From Nilaparvata lugens (lineage: Eukaryota; Arthropoda; Insecta; Hemiptera; Delphacidae), in contig NC_052516.1 in NCBI RefSeq assembly GCF_014356525.2, forward strand, positions 26,478,796 to 26,542,795: 64,000 bases of DNA, given 5' to 3'. A program made the translations under genes and the position numbers. Positions 54,540-64,000 of this stretch are shown piece after piece (position 1 is the stretch's first letter; every line of letters starts with the position of its first letter). The notes under the pieces were generated by a model. The model saw nothing but the letters and a program-made list of their open reading frames with translations. It made no database searches and had not been told where the DNA came from.

Positions 54540-55793
54540 ACTCGCTCTATTGGTATTCAGTGCGATCTTGATAGTTTCTATTATGAAGCATGGTGCAGTA
54601 CACCGAAGCCGCTGGAGGTGGAGGAGGAGGGGAAACGAGAAGAGAAAGATGAAGGATTACCGAAGCCGCTGCAGGTGGAGGAGGAGAAACGAGAAGGATT
54701 CGAGGAGTCTACCGCCACCGCCGCTGAGGGGAAAGACAAAGCCCGCGAGGTCATCGAAGAGAAAGAAGTGGACAAGGAAGCGAGTGCGAAAATTGCTACG
54801 GTTGATCTTCACTGGTTTAAACAAGATTGTAATCAAATTATTGTGAAAGAACTTGCCATAATTGATCAGTTTAATAATTATATTGTGTTCCATTTCAAAT
54901 CACCATTTGCAAAGACAGAATTGAGTGCAAAATTGTATAACGATGTAACATGGTTAGAACGTCACTATCATAAAATAAAATGGGAAGATGGAGATTTAGA
55001 ATACAGTGAGTCATTAATACGTGATTACCTTGCAGCTTATGAGAAAATTTTCACAAAAGGAACTGAGAAAGCAAAGTTTTTAAGAAGATTGCATAGCAAC
55101 GTTCAATGTATACCAGAGGATTTTCCAAAACCTGATTTCAGCTTTTTCACTAGTTCATGGTGTTATGCTGCGTGCAACATTCATAAAAATAAACCACATT
55201 CTCACTGCGCTTTATTCTCTGCTCAACATTATAATTCTTTGTTGTTTAAAAATATGTATCAAACAAATAATTTCTTGTGCGAAAACAATCGAATGCAAAG
55301 TATGAAAATGGCTCCAATGTACACGAATTCACAGAAAAGAAACTTTGCTCGTTATGGATTCTTCTACGACGGAAAGGATCTACAGTGTGTTTATTGCCTG
55401 CATGCATTAAGACTGCATAAAGCGCGTACATGTTGTCTATCGTCAATTGATGAAGAAAGACCGCTTAATTACTCTATAATAGCTCCTGCATATACTTAGT
55501 TTTCTTCATTCGCTCAACAACATGGATCCGAGAAAGTGGTTGGCTGCTGACAACGAATTGAAGTGAGGTAAAAAACTGTATGATGGTATGATGAGTGTGA
55601 AAGTGCAATTAGGAAATCAACTCCTGAAAATTATAGTTTGGCGAAGCAATTGAAAGACATTTTTCTAAGCACGGTTAATTTGAATGATATAAGAGACTAT
55701 CTGTGTTATTATCGTCCTCATAATTTGTGTATAGATAAGCTAATTAGAATTGAAGATGAAGTTATGTATTGTTGTAGTGAAATGTGTAAATAA
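54540..55793 (+). pseudogene. Transposon cargo gene with BIR-like motif, broken
   Basis: The main open frame runs 54,540-55,499, with no ATG at its start. An out-of-frame ATG frame from 54,490 (MFKVGFTINIDNF..., hydrophobic segment LALLVFSAILIVSI) may be the true N-terminus across a frameshift. Next come two acidic PKPL-VEEE repeats, then a globular part with KELAIIDQFNNYIVFHFKSPF, HYHKIKWEDGDLEYS and FTKGTEKAKFLRRL. I associate this order, from memory and without certainty, with nuclease-like proteins of insect selfish elements. Near the C-terminus NFARYGFFYDGKDLQCVYCL matches the core of a baculovirus-IAP-repeat zinc domain, but the later His/Cys ligands are not clear. After the stop the same frame reopens (about 55,584-55,793) and ends at TAA overlapping AATAAA. 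Several breaks make it a pseudogene. An anti-apoptotic or nuclease role is speculation. Confidence 0.5.
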
Positions 55794-55976
55794 ACGTTTT
55801 CTGCCTTCAAATGATTTTTCATTCCGATATCCCATTCACGTTTTTTAGTTTAGTTGCTGCTTAGAGCTAGACCAGACAACACGTGTGGGGTGATCTTTAG
55901 TACACGAGCCGACACGTGCATCTCATCAATTTAGAAATCTTTCCCCCTCATTCGAGACACGTCAAACATCTGCGAG

Positions 55977-56291
55977 ATGCAGTGTTATGGTTTTTCAAAA
56001 TTCAAAAAATTATCTCGTCTCTTGATGTCAATTTCATTTAATGAATTTGATTCAATTGCGAAGAATATTAAATTTTCAACAGGATGTCAAGATGTTGATT
56101 TACCGTTAACAAAAACAGAAAATGTACACTTTTCGATTCTATCTGAGATTTTCAAACTGCTCAATATTCTAGACAGCAGTCATCTACATTATGATTGTAC
56201 AAATGATTCGTCATTATCTGTTGTTAAAAATTCCGATGAACTTTGGAAATGCTTGTACGATATTGCAGATAAAAAATGTAAAAGAACTTAG
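55977..56291 (+). CDS. 104-residue orphan ORF of the long-TIR element
   Basis: An ATG-started frame downstream of the cargo gene's AATAAA. The peptide is mixed and amphipathic (KLSRLLMSISFNEFDSIAKN, VHFSILSEIFKLLNILDSS, LWKCLYDIADKKCKRT), probably helical and basic at the end. It has no signal peptide or known domain. It sits directly inside the right inverted arm. It could be a second cargo gene or the displaced 3' exon of the first. Confidence 0.35.
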   Translation: MQCYGFSKFKKLSRLLMSISFNEFDSIAKNIKFSTGCQDVDLPLTKTENVHFSILSEIFKLLNILDSSHLHYDCTNDSSLSVVKNSDELWKCLYDIADKKCKRT

Positions 56292-56535
56292 ATGCGAGAG
56301 AATTTCTCAATTCAATTAGATGTAGAGAGAGTCATTGACCTCACTTTGGATTAGAGTAATATGGATTCACTTTAATCTGTCAGCAAAGGAATTTTTCCCC
56401 CCTCATCTATACTGGGAGAGAATTTCTCAATTGATCCTTATCTTCTTTCCTTTTGTAATAAAGAAGGGTGCGGGAAAGAGATGCCACGAGTAAAAGAAGG
56501 AGATCTCTCTCTCTCTTGAGCCTGTTATTGTAGTA

Positions 56536-58992
56536 CTGGTCGCGCGCGAGCTCTAGACCCCTGAGGTCTGAAGAGGAGAGAGGAAAAATTCCATGAATGA
56601 CTACTCAAAGTAAACACATCAACACTCGCTGGGTTCTCTCTCTCTTAATAACAGCACGAATAAGAGTAATATTGTTTTTGGGCTATGGGAAACTGAATGC
56701 GTTGAAATTTCCATTTCCAGTGTTCAATGAACGGTGATCGCGTTATGTCATCGAAAACGGTGTTCTTAGTCTTTTTATCGGTGAAATATCTTTTCTTTCG
56801 ACACCTGTGAAGTTGTGATGTGATAGTGAATGAAACCTGTGAAATTGATGTGGTAGGAATTCAAATTGATTAAAAATTCTAGATATTGTTGAACCGCAAA
56901 TTCATCGGAATTTTTACAGCAATTTATCTTTAGACAATATATGCAGATTTTTAACCATTTGTTGATTAACAGATGAGCGCAGCTGTTTAATAAATAATAT
57001 TTATTAAATTAATAATATTTTATAAAATAATATTTATGTAGGTTGACAATATCTAGTCGTTTTATCCAATTGTTCAAATAATTTTTAGACTCGATACACT
57101 TCAGAATGTCTGAGAATAGCCGAAAAAAAAGTTTTGTTGTACATAGTGAGGCGAGAACATTAATAGGCAATATTATTCGAAAGTGTGATGAAGAAGCATT
57201 GGAAAATTCGTCGAAATTCTTGGTGAAACTGGCTACAAAACGGGCAGCTTACTATACAGGTAAATCAGAGAGTCTTATAAAAAGAATTCGTAGACAGCTG
57301 AATGAGAGCGACCAGGGAAAACTTGCAACTCCTGGAAAGCATAGACCAACAAGAGCTGAGAATAATAGAACATTATTTGTAGATGATTTCGATAAATGTG
57401 TAATACGTAACATAGTGCACGATTTCTATAAAACAGAGAAAGTTGTCCCAACAATTAGGAAGCTTCTCCCTATTGTACAAAATAAAATACATTTTCCCTG
57501 GAGAGAAAGCTCTCTACGAAAAGTTTTAAAAAGTATTGGCTTTAAATGGAGAAAATGTAGAAGCAAACGACGAATTTTGATAGAGAAACCTGAAATTGTG
57601 AATTGGCATTACAAATACTTAATTGAGATGAAGGCTTTGCGCGAAACAGGTAGAGAAATTTTCTATCTCGATGAAACATGGATTGACAGCAACATAACTG
57701 TCAAAAAATGCTGGCAATCAGACGAGATATTTGGTGTTCAAGAGAACTATTCGGCAGGAAATAGATTAATCGTCTTACATGCTGGGAGTGCATCGGGATT
57801 TTTGAGTGGTGCAAAATTAATTTATAGAGCGGGTTACAACTGGGGACTATCATGGTCAGATGAATAATGTTAATTTTGAGAAGTGGGTGAAGGAGAAATT
57901 GGTGCCGAATCTTCCTCCAAACTCGATAGTTGTTATGGACAATGCTCCATACCATTCTGTTCTGGCTGAAAAAGTTCCTACAAAATACTCAGTGAAAAAA
58001 GACATGATCGATTTTTACAAAAGAAAGGAGTCGAGTGCGATATGACAATGAGAAAAGAACAATTGGTCCCATTGATACAATTGCATAAGCCCAGAGAAAA
58101 AACTTTTCGAATTGATAAATATATTTCAAGCTTCAATCATACAGTGATAAGGCTACCTCCATACATGTGCGACTTGAATGCCATTGAGTATGCCTGGGCC
58201 AGTGTAAAAAATTATGTAAGGAGTAAAAACTGTGACGGTAATTTGTGTTTGAAGAGACTGATGGAGCTAGCCGAAGAAGCAGTTTCAACACTCACAGGTG
58301 CAGATTGGACCAAGTACTGCGAGAAAGTAGTAGAAAATGAAAAAAATGTATTGGCAGAATGATGGTATCATATCTGATGTGATAGACAATATCACCATTT
58401 CCCTTGGGGACAACGAAGATGAGTCTTCAAGTTCTAGTGATAATGATGAAGAAGATGATTCTGGCTCTGATGACGAAGAAGACTCAGACGATTACGCTCG
58501 ACCTCTTCCAGAATAGTATACGGTATGTAATTGTATGAATAATTGATTGTTTTTATCATAATTTTGTTAATATTTTTATAATTTCAATACATTTTAAAAT
58601 TTTGATCCAACTCTCCAGCTGCCTATCCATTGGCAATTAAACATTCCAAAAAACCTGAAACAAATCTTACAGTATAATGGTTTTGAAACTTTGTTGATGA
58701 CATTTTAAACAAAATTGTTCTTTTTTTTACCAAGTTTAGAAATTTCTAAGTTGTAGACAATGTTTCAAAAAAATTATTCTGAAATAGAATCGCAGCTACT
58801 AATAATAATACGTTTTTGTCTACTTGAAGACAGCGAAATGAAGACAGCGTACTTTAAAGTAGTGGGGTACTCTCAAATGTGCTGTCGATAGAGATCATCT
58901 AATCGAGCAGCACGTTCGCAAATACAATAATTGCATTCTCTGTGATGACTAATCGCATTCCACCCAGGGGTCCGGAGCTGGCGCGCGAACAG
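56536..58992 (+). mobile_element. Sailor-like (DD82E) IS630-Tc1-mariner transposon
   Basis: CTGGTCGCGCGCGAGCTCTA plus GACCCCTGA at the left is inverted at the right (complement CTGTTCGCGCGCCAGCTCCG plus GACCCCTGG), giving TIRs of about 29 bp. TA flanks both ends (56,534-56,535 and 58,993-58,994). Length is 2,457 bp. It encodes one transposase (57,106-58,516). It lies in the right arm of the long-TIR element. Assignment to the DD82E group rests on the D-E spacing. Confidence 0.85.
57106..58516 (+). pseudogene. DD82E transposase, three homopolymer frameshifts
   Basis: The frame from 57,106 has a basic helix-turn-helix-like N-terminus (residues about 35-65, then KLATPGKHRPTR) and REIFYLDETWID with the first catalytic Asp at residue 189. 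The second Asp is in SIVVMDNAPYHS (57,938) and the Glu in LPPYMCDLNAIEYAWASVK (58,186). The second Asp to Glu gap is about 82 residues, far above the 34 of Tc1. Frame breaks fall at GGGG near 57,840 (it resumes with DYHGQMNNVNFEKW), at TTTTT near 58,013 (resumes QKKGVECDMTMRK), and at the A7 run near 58,345 (resumes YWQNDGIISDVIDN). The end is an acidic Asp/Ser/Glu tail. All three are one-base slips at homopolymers, so sequencing error is possible and the gene may be intact. It would cut and rejoin the element at TA. Confidence 0.85.
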
Positions 58993-60031
58993 TATATCAT
59001 CATTAGAGCGAAATGGATTCACTTCAATCTGTCAGTATAGCATTAGATGTAGAAATATGAATTCACTTTAATCTGACACCAAAGGAATTTCTCAAAGTGA
59101 GTCTGGCATCATAGTATAGCATTAGAGCGAAATGGATTCACTTCAATCTGTCAGTATAGCATTAGATGTAGAAATATGGATTCACTTTAATTTGACAGTA
59201 GAGAATTTTTCCCTCTCAAAGAGATTTTTTTCCCTCATCTAGCATTCACCTCAATCTGTCAGTATAGCATTAGATGTAGAAATATGGATTCACTTCAATC
59301 TGTCAGTATAGAGAGGGAATTTTTCCTCCTAAAAGGGAAATTTTTTTTCCCTCACCTGGAGAGAGAGAGAGAGAGAAAGATATATCTCCCTCTCTCTCTA
59401 TCCCCCTCACCTCCACTGGGCAAGGGGAAGGGGAAATATATTTTTAGAAAGAGAGAGAAAGATATATCTCCCTCTCTCTCTATCCCCCTCACCTCCACTG
59501 GGCAAGGGGAAGGGGAAATCTATTTTTAGAAAGAGAGAGAAAGATATATCTCTCTCTCTCTCCCCCTCACCTCCACTGGAGAGGGGGAAGCCCCCTCACC
59601 TCCACTGGGTAGGGGGGAGGGGAAATCTATTTTTAGAACACCCCCCACCCTACAGGCGGGGGGAAGGGGAGGAGGGATGGACGAGGGGTGAGAGGGGGGA
59701 GGGGATTTCGAGCAAAAAAGTCAGTCGTCTCTCCCAATCTTACTCTACTCACTGTATAACGACATTTGAAATAGTTTAGAAGATTATCTAATCGCAGATG
59801 ATCATTATGATGACGGTCAAGAAAGGATCGAGACTGAAATAGAGAGAAAATTGGAGTAAGAGGGGGAAAGAGAGAGAGAGAGAGATTGAGATTGATAGAT
59901 TTTTCCTTCTTCCAGAGAGAGAGATAGATAGATATTATTTTTCAATTGTTCCTAGGCTTGTCGCCTATGGTAACATGGTTACAATAATAATTACAGTTTT
60001 ACAAATTATCTTAAAGAGAGAGAGAGAGAGT

Positions 60032-60069
<38 letters not shown>

Positions 60070-61317
60070 AAGAAAGAAACGAATGATGGGAGAGTGAGTG
60101 AGTGTGAGTGAGGGAGTGCAAAAGCAATATGCAAAGACAGTGTGTGAGAGCCAAAGTAGCATTCGAGATGGCTGTTGCCAACATTGCGACAATAATTCCC
60201 CGTGGATTCCTCCAGTTGCGCCTCGGTCTGGCTAAACTTGAGCGTCGGTCTGGCTAAACCCGCAGATCAAAGTTGCTCTCGACCAAGAGATGACCGACGG
60301 CTAAACTCGATCTCAGCAAACCGATTTTTTAGACGAGACCAAAGTTGCGCTAGACCAACGTTGCGCCGGGGTTAGCCAGACCTGATCTCAGCAATCGCCC
60401 CTTTCTCTTTCAAATATCCCCACAAATAAAAACCATACATTCCTCGGTCCGGAGATCGAGGAGGGAAGTGCAAATCTCCAAAAATCTTGAAATCAGTGAG
60501 ATCTTCCTGGACAGAAAATAAAATTGCCTCAGGGAAAAATGACGTCTTCTTCCTTACATAAAGTGAATTGCATATACTAACAACTATTCTACTCAAGTTG
60601 AATAAATGGTATCTTGAAAAATTAATATTGTTTTCTAATTTATAAAATGTAAATGTTTCTCGTGGTCACTCTGTATAAGAGGAGCAAAATTTGGTAATGG
60701 ATATTCTTTGTATGATGGTCCTATTGAATAAAATAATAGAAGAACTATCAATAAAGTCATGAAACAAAGTATCACAACTAGACTTTGTTAAAAATTCATT
60801 AAGCCTGTCAACATTCAGAAACTGAAAGTTCGAAGCAAGAAATGGGGAAGTTTGCAAACTGAAGCATTATCAACTCCCATTTCATGACGAGTTGGGTTGA
60901 ATAGGGTTGTCAAGTCGTTTCTAGGAAGGAACATACACTAAAGTTTTAAAGAATTTCAACATTCTTTAGTCGCTTACTTGTCCTTATATCGGCGCCGAGA
61001 CTTCATGGTACATTATAAGAGACCATTCTAGTATTCACATCACTGAGACCAATCCAGTATTCAATGTATTCATATCACTGAAACTTTGATGTTGCCTCTC
61101 CTTACAAATCTAGGCCACCCAATCCATGAGAAAGTTCAAAAAAATGTTTGCAAGCTAACTAGGAAAACAAAAGCCTGTTAAGGAATTCCAAGATTTGAAG
61201 AAAGTGACTCTGCGAAAGTGCCAGGGTCAACTATTGTTATAGATATTCTTACTGTTGTAGTACCTTTCTTTCAGACGAACATTTTCAAAATCATTCATTG
61301 TTGACGACATCTTTCAG

Positions 61318-61529
61318 GTCACAGACTGGACAGTCTTCCATTGAGAAAACACAATATTCTTTCCGAGAAGTGTATCTGCAAGGGGAGGTATCAACACTTC
61401 TATTATGAAATTCCGTCTAAAACGTCTCTCTTTGTTTTTGGGGACCCAGCAGGCGAAAATAAGAACGTTCCCACGGCTCAGGTCACGTTTGGCTCATTCA
61501 TGCTATTCAAACACGAAGACAACTTTTAG
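61318..61529 (+). CDS. Candidate exon, unrecognised product, copy B
   Basis: Same acceptor and frame as 21,745 in copy A, but an extra T closes the frame after HEDNF. The peptide up to that point is unchanged. Function unknown. Confidence 0.25.
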
Positions 61530-62408
61530 GACCAACAAGCTGAAAAATGTTAGGAACTCTTTATCGAATATAATAATACAATAATTAGTGTGATAAGGTA
61601 TTATCAGTTTGCCTCTTTTCAGGTTGTGACTTGAATATGACATGAATGTCCGAAACATGTTGTGATAAGATAATTCGAAAAGGGTACTGAGATTTGTATT
61701 TCTATTTATATTATCAGGATAGATGTTCATTTTGTTGTTGGTCGAATACACTTAATCACTTAATAATATTATGAGTATGTATGATAACACACTAAAAAGA
61801 CGGGTGACTCTCAGTGCATAAAGTTTCAACCGGGTGTGAGGGTCTCAGTTCATCGAGATCTCAGTTCCTCGAGTTCCCGTTGCTTTCCAAAAGTTCAGTT
61901 GATATAGTATTATAGACTTGAATGATACATTTCGAAAAAAAACATCATTTTGCCATTTGAAAGCTAAAACCTGACCTCCAAACCTACATTTTTACCTTTA
62001 AACCATTGTTAAAAATATAAACTTCTAGGATAATTATGCTTCTATTGCCAATAATGATTCACTTCAGTACTGACACACTCCCTGTGTATCAGCCTGCAAC
62101 GGAAACTTGACGCCGTGAGACTTAGACGAACTGATCGGTTCAACTTGCCACTTGTTTCAGTCTCTCAAGAAATGGTCGAAATAGGCGCTCAATGAACTCG
62201 ACGAACTAAGATTATTCCCTAATCATTTGCCAACAGTTCACTACATTGGTTTTCGTATAATGGAACTGCATGATAAATCATCATAACTTCATCATAAGTA
62301 AAATCACTTCATTTTCATGGGCTACTTGATTAAAATTACTAAAAATAATATGGAAAAATGAAGTAGCCTTTTATTAAAAACATTAATAACTTTAAAATAT
62401 TAAAAAAA

Positions 62409-62560
62409 ACTAGTTTCGGACTACTTTGACCATTTTCAAGTTCTTCAATGTAAAGAAATGACAACCCTAAATTAAATTAAAAATCCCACTCTTTAAATTG
62501 ATCGTTTCTTACTCAATACTTAATCCAACTTAAAAATGGCCAAAGTAGGCCGAAACTAGT
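62409..62560. mobile_element. MITE with ACTAGTTTCGG termini, copy B
   Basis: Same site as 22,838-22,985, with the fuller left arm TTTCGGACTACTTTGACC. Confidence 0.7.
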
Positions 62561-62891
62561 TGTTTGAAATGTTTTAGAGTTTTAAAATGTTTGAATAGAA
62601 GGGTTTTTCAGTTTTTTATATTGTTTTTATCAAATCAATTCATATTTAAAAAAATCATTTATCTTATTTCTTTTATTACTTTTTGAATTAAGTTTGTTAT
62701 TTGGTAATTCTTCAAAATTATATTTTCAATATGTGAATATTTCCTATTTTAGTTATAATAATGTGAAATTTTTCTCCTATGTTTAGTTTAGAAGCATCTA
62801 AATTTGAAAATCTACTTTGTGAAAATACTTGAGGGCTGAAAATTTTGTGAATTGGAGAACTACAAGACTTAACCTATTTCGGACTATGTGT

Positions 62892-62995
62892 TATCTAAAT
62901 TTGGGACAGGAATAGCACAAGGTTACCTTATTTTTCCTCTCCCTATCATTTTGATAATGTACTTATTGTATAAATGAATAAAAAATAAATTAATT
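62892..62995 (+). repeat. Dispersed retroelement-like tail, third copy
   Basis: Copy B version of 23,312-23,425. Confidence 0.5.
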
Positions 62996-63524
62996 TCATC
63001 ATAAATGTATGAATCCTTTTTAACATGACTACAATCATTCTTTTTTCAACAATTTCACATCATTTTTCAAACAAATTTCATAATTTAAAATATGCATGCT
63101 TGTCAAATTTCACATGATGTTTTACTCGATTCAGAGTCTCTCTCCGGAATAAGTCTTTCATCTCTATTATTCCTTCTCTATCAGTGAATGCAAAGTTCAG
63201 TTTGTTCAGTAGAAAATTGTTGATATTGAACATTTCATGACAGAAAAACAAACACAGCAGCAAGTATGAAAAACTCAAATTGATCAAACAAGTTCAATTA
63301 TTTGAATCGATTTCAAAAGATGTGATTCTCGTGTAGTCAATTTACGTCATGTAGGCCTATTGTTTCGTGACCAGCAACAGTTGAATAATAATTGATGTGG
63401 AAAACACCTGCATCTTTGGTACTGAACTCTTGTTTGAATAGTCCAAAAGTCGAAACTGTCTTGAACACAGTTTATACGTTAAGTTTATTACGTGATTATT
63501 GGTGATTGAGATAGTACCCCTAAA

Positions 63525-63607
63525 TATAAAGGAATCAGGATCTCCTCACGATATTCATCAATAATAATTGTTGGCTCTACTATCTACAAATAAGAAAGAT
63601 ACAACCA
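63525..63607 (+). promoter_or_regulatory. TATA box and non-coding exon 1 of the secreted-peptide gene, copy B
   Basis: TATAAAGG at 63,525, TTCATC 32 bp downstream, and donor A|GTAAGT at 63,608 mirror copy A (30,322-30,402), although the sequence between differs by several indels. The coding exons lie beyond the window. Confidence 0.45.
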
Positions 63608-63820
63608 GTAAGTAAATTCAAATATTAATTGATCTGTAGTTTATTTCTAATATTCACCAGTGAAATCTAAATTCTTATTGCAGTTTTACAAATAATGATA
63701 TAAGAGATAGTAATCGGAAGCGGTTGGACTCAGTAGTCGCGTTGATAATTTAAGTAAAACCAGAGACAAGCATTTAAGTCTTATGCTTATCCTTTATCAA
63801 TGGCAAAACTAAGCTATCCC

Positions 63821-63891
63821 TTAGATAAGTTGAGAATCATGCGCCTGGTAGTACCGTTGGAAGGGTGACCGCTTGAGCCAACTCCACTGAA
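63821..63891 (+). repeat. 5S-rRNA-like relic, copy B
   Basis: ACTAAGC, then GCGCCTGGTAGTACC, GGAAGGGTGACCGC and CTTGAG. Same site as 30,542-30,604, but with about 50 extra bases upstream that A lacks. Confidence 0.5.
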
Positions 63892-64000
63892 TATTATTTT
63901 TAGATATTGTCAAAAACTACACTTTATTTTTTGACAATATCTCAAGTATCTTCAATCATGCAAAAGTGATTATTCACTCTACAAAATTACTCCTCTGAAT

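Larger units (their letters stand above)
53099..59748. mobile_element. Long-TIR element with 8-bp target duplication and cargo gene
   Basis: GTAGAGTAAGATTGGGAGAG at 53,099 is inverted exactly at 59,729-59,748. TCACTGTA stands on both sides (53,091-53,098; 59,749-59,756). Inverted arms run about 800 bp: 53,099-53,897 on the left, and 58,995-59,748 plus 56,457-56,535 on the right. The right arm is interrupted by a DD82E element (56,536-58,992). Excising that element restores AGTATATCATCATTAGAG against the left arm. The unpunctured element is about 4.2 kb. Between the arms lie a BIR-like cargo pseudogene (54,540-55,793) and a 104-residue ORF (55,977-56,291). No DDE transposase of its own is visible. 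An 8-bp duplication fits hAT, P, Merlin or Novosib chemistry better than Tc1/mariner. Confidence 0.85.
52097..60401. mobile_element. Outer DNA transposon with GGGGCGATTGCTGAGATC ends
   Basis: The 18-bp sequence at 52,097 is exactly inverted at 60,384-60,401 (GATCTCAGCAATCGCCCC). TTT flanks both sides (52,094-52,096; 60,402-60,404), where copy A reads TTG, consistent with a 3-bp target duplication at a polymorphic site. A second inverted motif (AAAAATCGGTTTG left, CAAACCGATTTTTT right) lies inside. After removing the element nested in it, about 1.65 kb remains, with a (GA)n tract and no transposase, so it is non-autonomous. A 3-bp duplication and G-rich ends suggest PIF/Harbinger affinity. That is inference. 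Confidence 0.85.
51809..60673 (-). mobile_element. Mariner-like relic of copy B, split by an 8.3-kb insertion
   Basis: Copy B version of 20,544-21,100. The left part (51,809-52,096) and right part (60,405-60,673) join to the same 557-bp element. CTGGGTGACC-type ends and flanking TA are present on both sides (CCGGGTGACC left; complement CAGAGTGACC right). Confidence 0.85.
41501..64000. repeat. Copy B of the large duplicated block
   Basis: Collinear with 10,908-31,545. Private insertions are 50,047-50,738 and 52,097-60,401. Missing relative to A are the LINE at 23,600-29,974 and the truncated LINE at 30,665-31,477. It probably continues past the window end. Confidence 0.95.

Noticed and set aside
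59284..59529. 81-residue frame in the right long TIR
   Set aside because: Product of the GA-rich 82-bp repeats.
53099..59748. Treating the whole long-TIR structure as one Tc1/mariner element
   Set aside because: The transposase lies within its own TIRs flanked by TA (56,536-58,992); removing it restores the right arm. The outer structure has an 8-bp duplication, so they are two elements.

Overview
The window is AT-rich, intron-bearing, transposon-dense animal DNA. It contains the first coding exon of a Zic/odd-paired zinc-finger gene and many insect-type MITEs and LINEs. An insect is near certain. A hemipteran, possibly a planthopper, is my guess from remembered repeat families and is not proven by the sequence. 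There is no bacterial operon, CRISPR array or tRNA. Host genes are few and the rest is layers of mobile DNA.

Layout. 1-10,907: repeat-rich DNA with several palindromic MITEs and a candidate three-exon gene (7,962-10,199) whose last intron ends inside a MITE. 10,908-31,545 ('copy A'): odd-paired exon 1 on the minus strand (15,141-15,887), an upstream ORF, a mariner relic, a 6.4-kb LINE, and the start of a small secreted-protein gene on the plus strand (TATA box 30,322; coding exons 31,799-32,945). 31,545-41,400: LINE and MITE debris, a 3.4-kb palindrome and a candidate solo LTR carrying a 31-bp minisatellite. 41,401-41,500: a run of 100 N. 41,501-64,000 ('copy B'): a second, nearly identical version of 10,908-31,545 in the same orientation, starting at the first base after the gap.

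Copies A and B differ by small substitutions and by whole insertions. A alone has the 6.4-kb LINE (23,600-29,974) and a truncated LINE (30,665-31,477). B alone has a 692-bp insertion (50,047-50,738) and an 8.3-kb nest of DNA transposons (52,097-60,401). The simplest reading is that A and B are two haplotypes placed end to end by the assembler, not a real tandem duplication. They then serve as a natural before/after comparison for every insertion.

The nest in copy B is the most interesting structure. A mariner relic (51,809-60,673) is split by an element with termini GGGGCGATTGCTGAGATC (52,097-60,401). That element is split by one with about 800-bp terminal inverted repeats and an exact 8-bp target duplication TCACTGTA (53,099-59,748). 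Its right arm is in turn split by an IS630-Tc1-mariner element with TA duplication (56,536-58,992), whose transposase has a long D-to-E spacing of about 82 residues (DD82E, Sailor-like). The 8-bp-duplication element encodes no recognisable transposase. It carries a cargo gene with a BIR-like C-terminal motif and an unrecognised N-terminal domain, plus a 104-residue orphan ORF.
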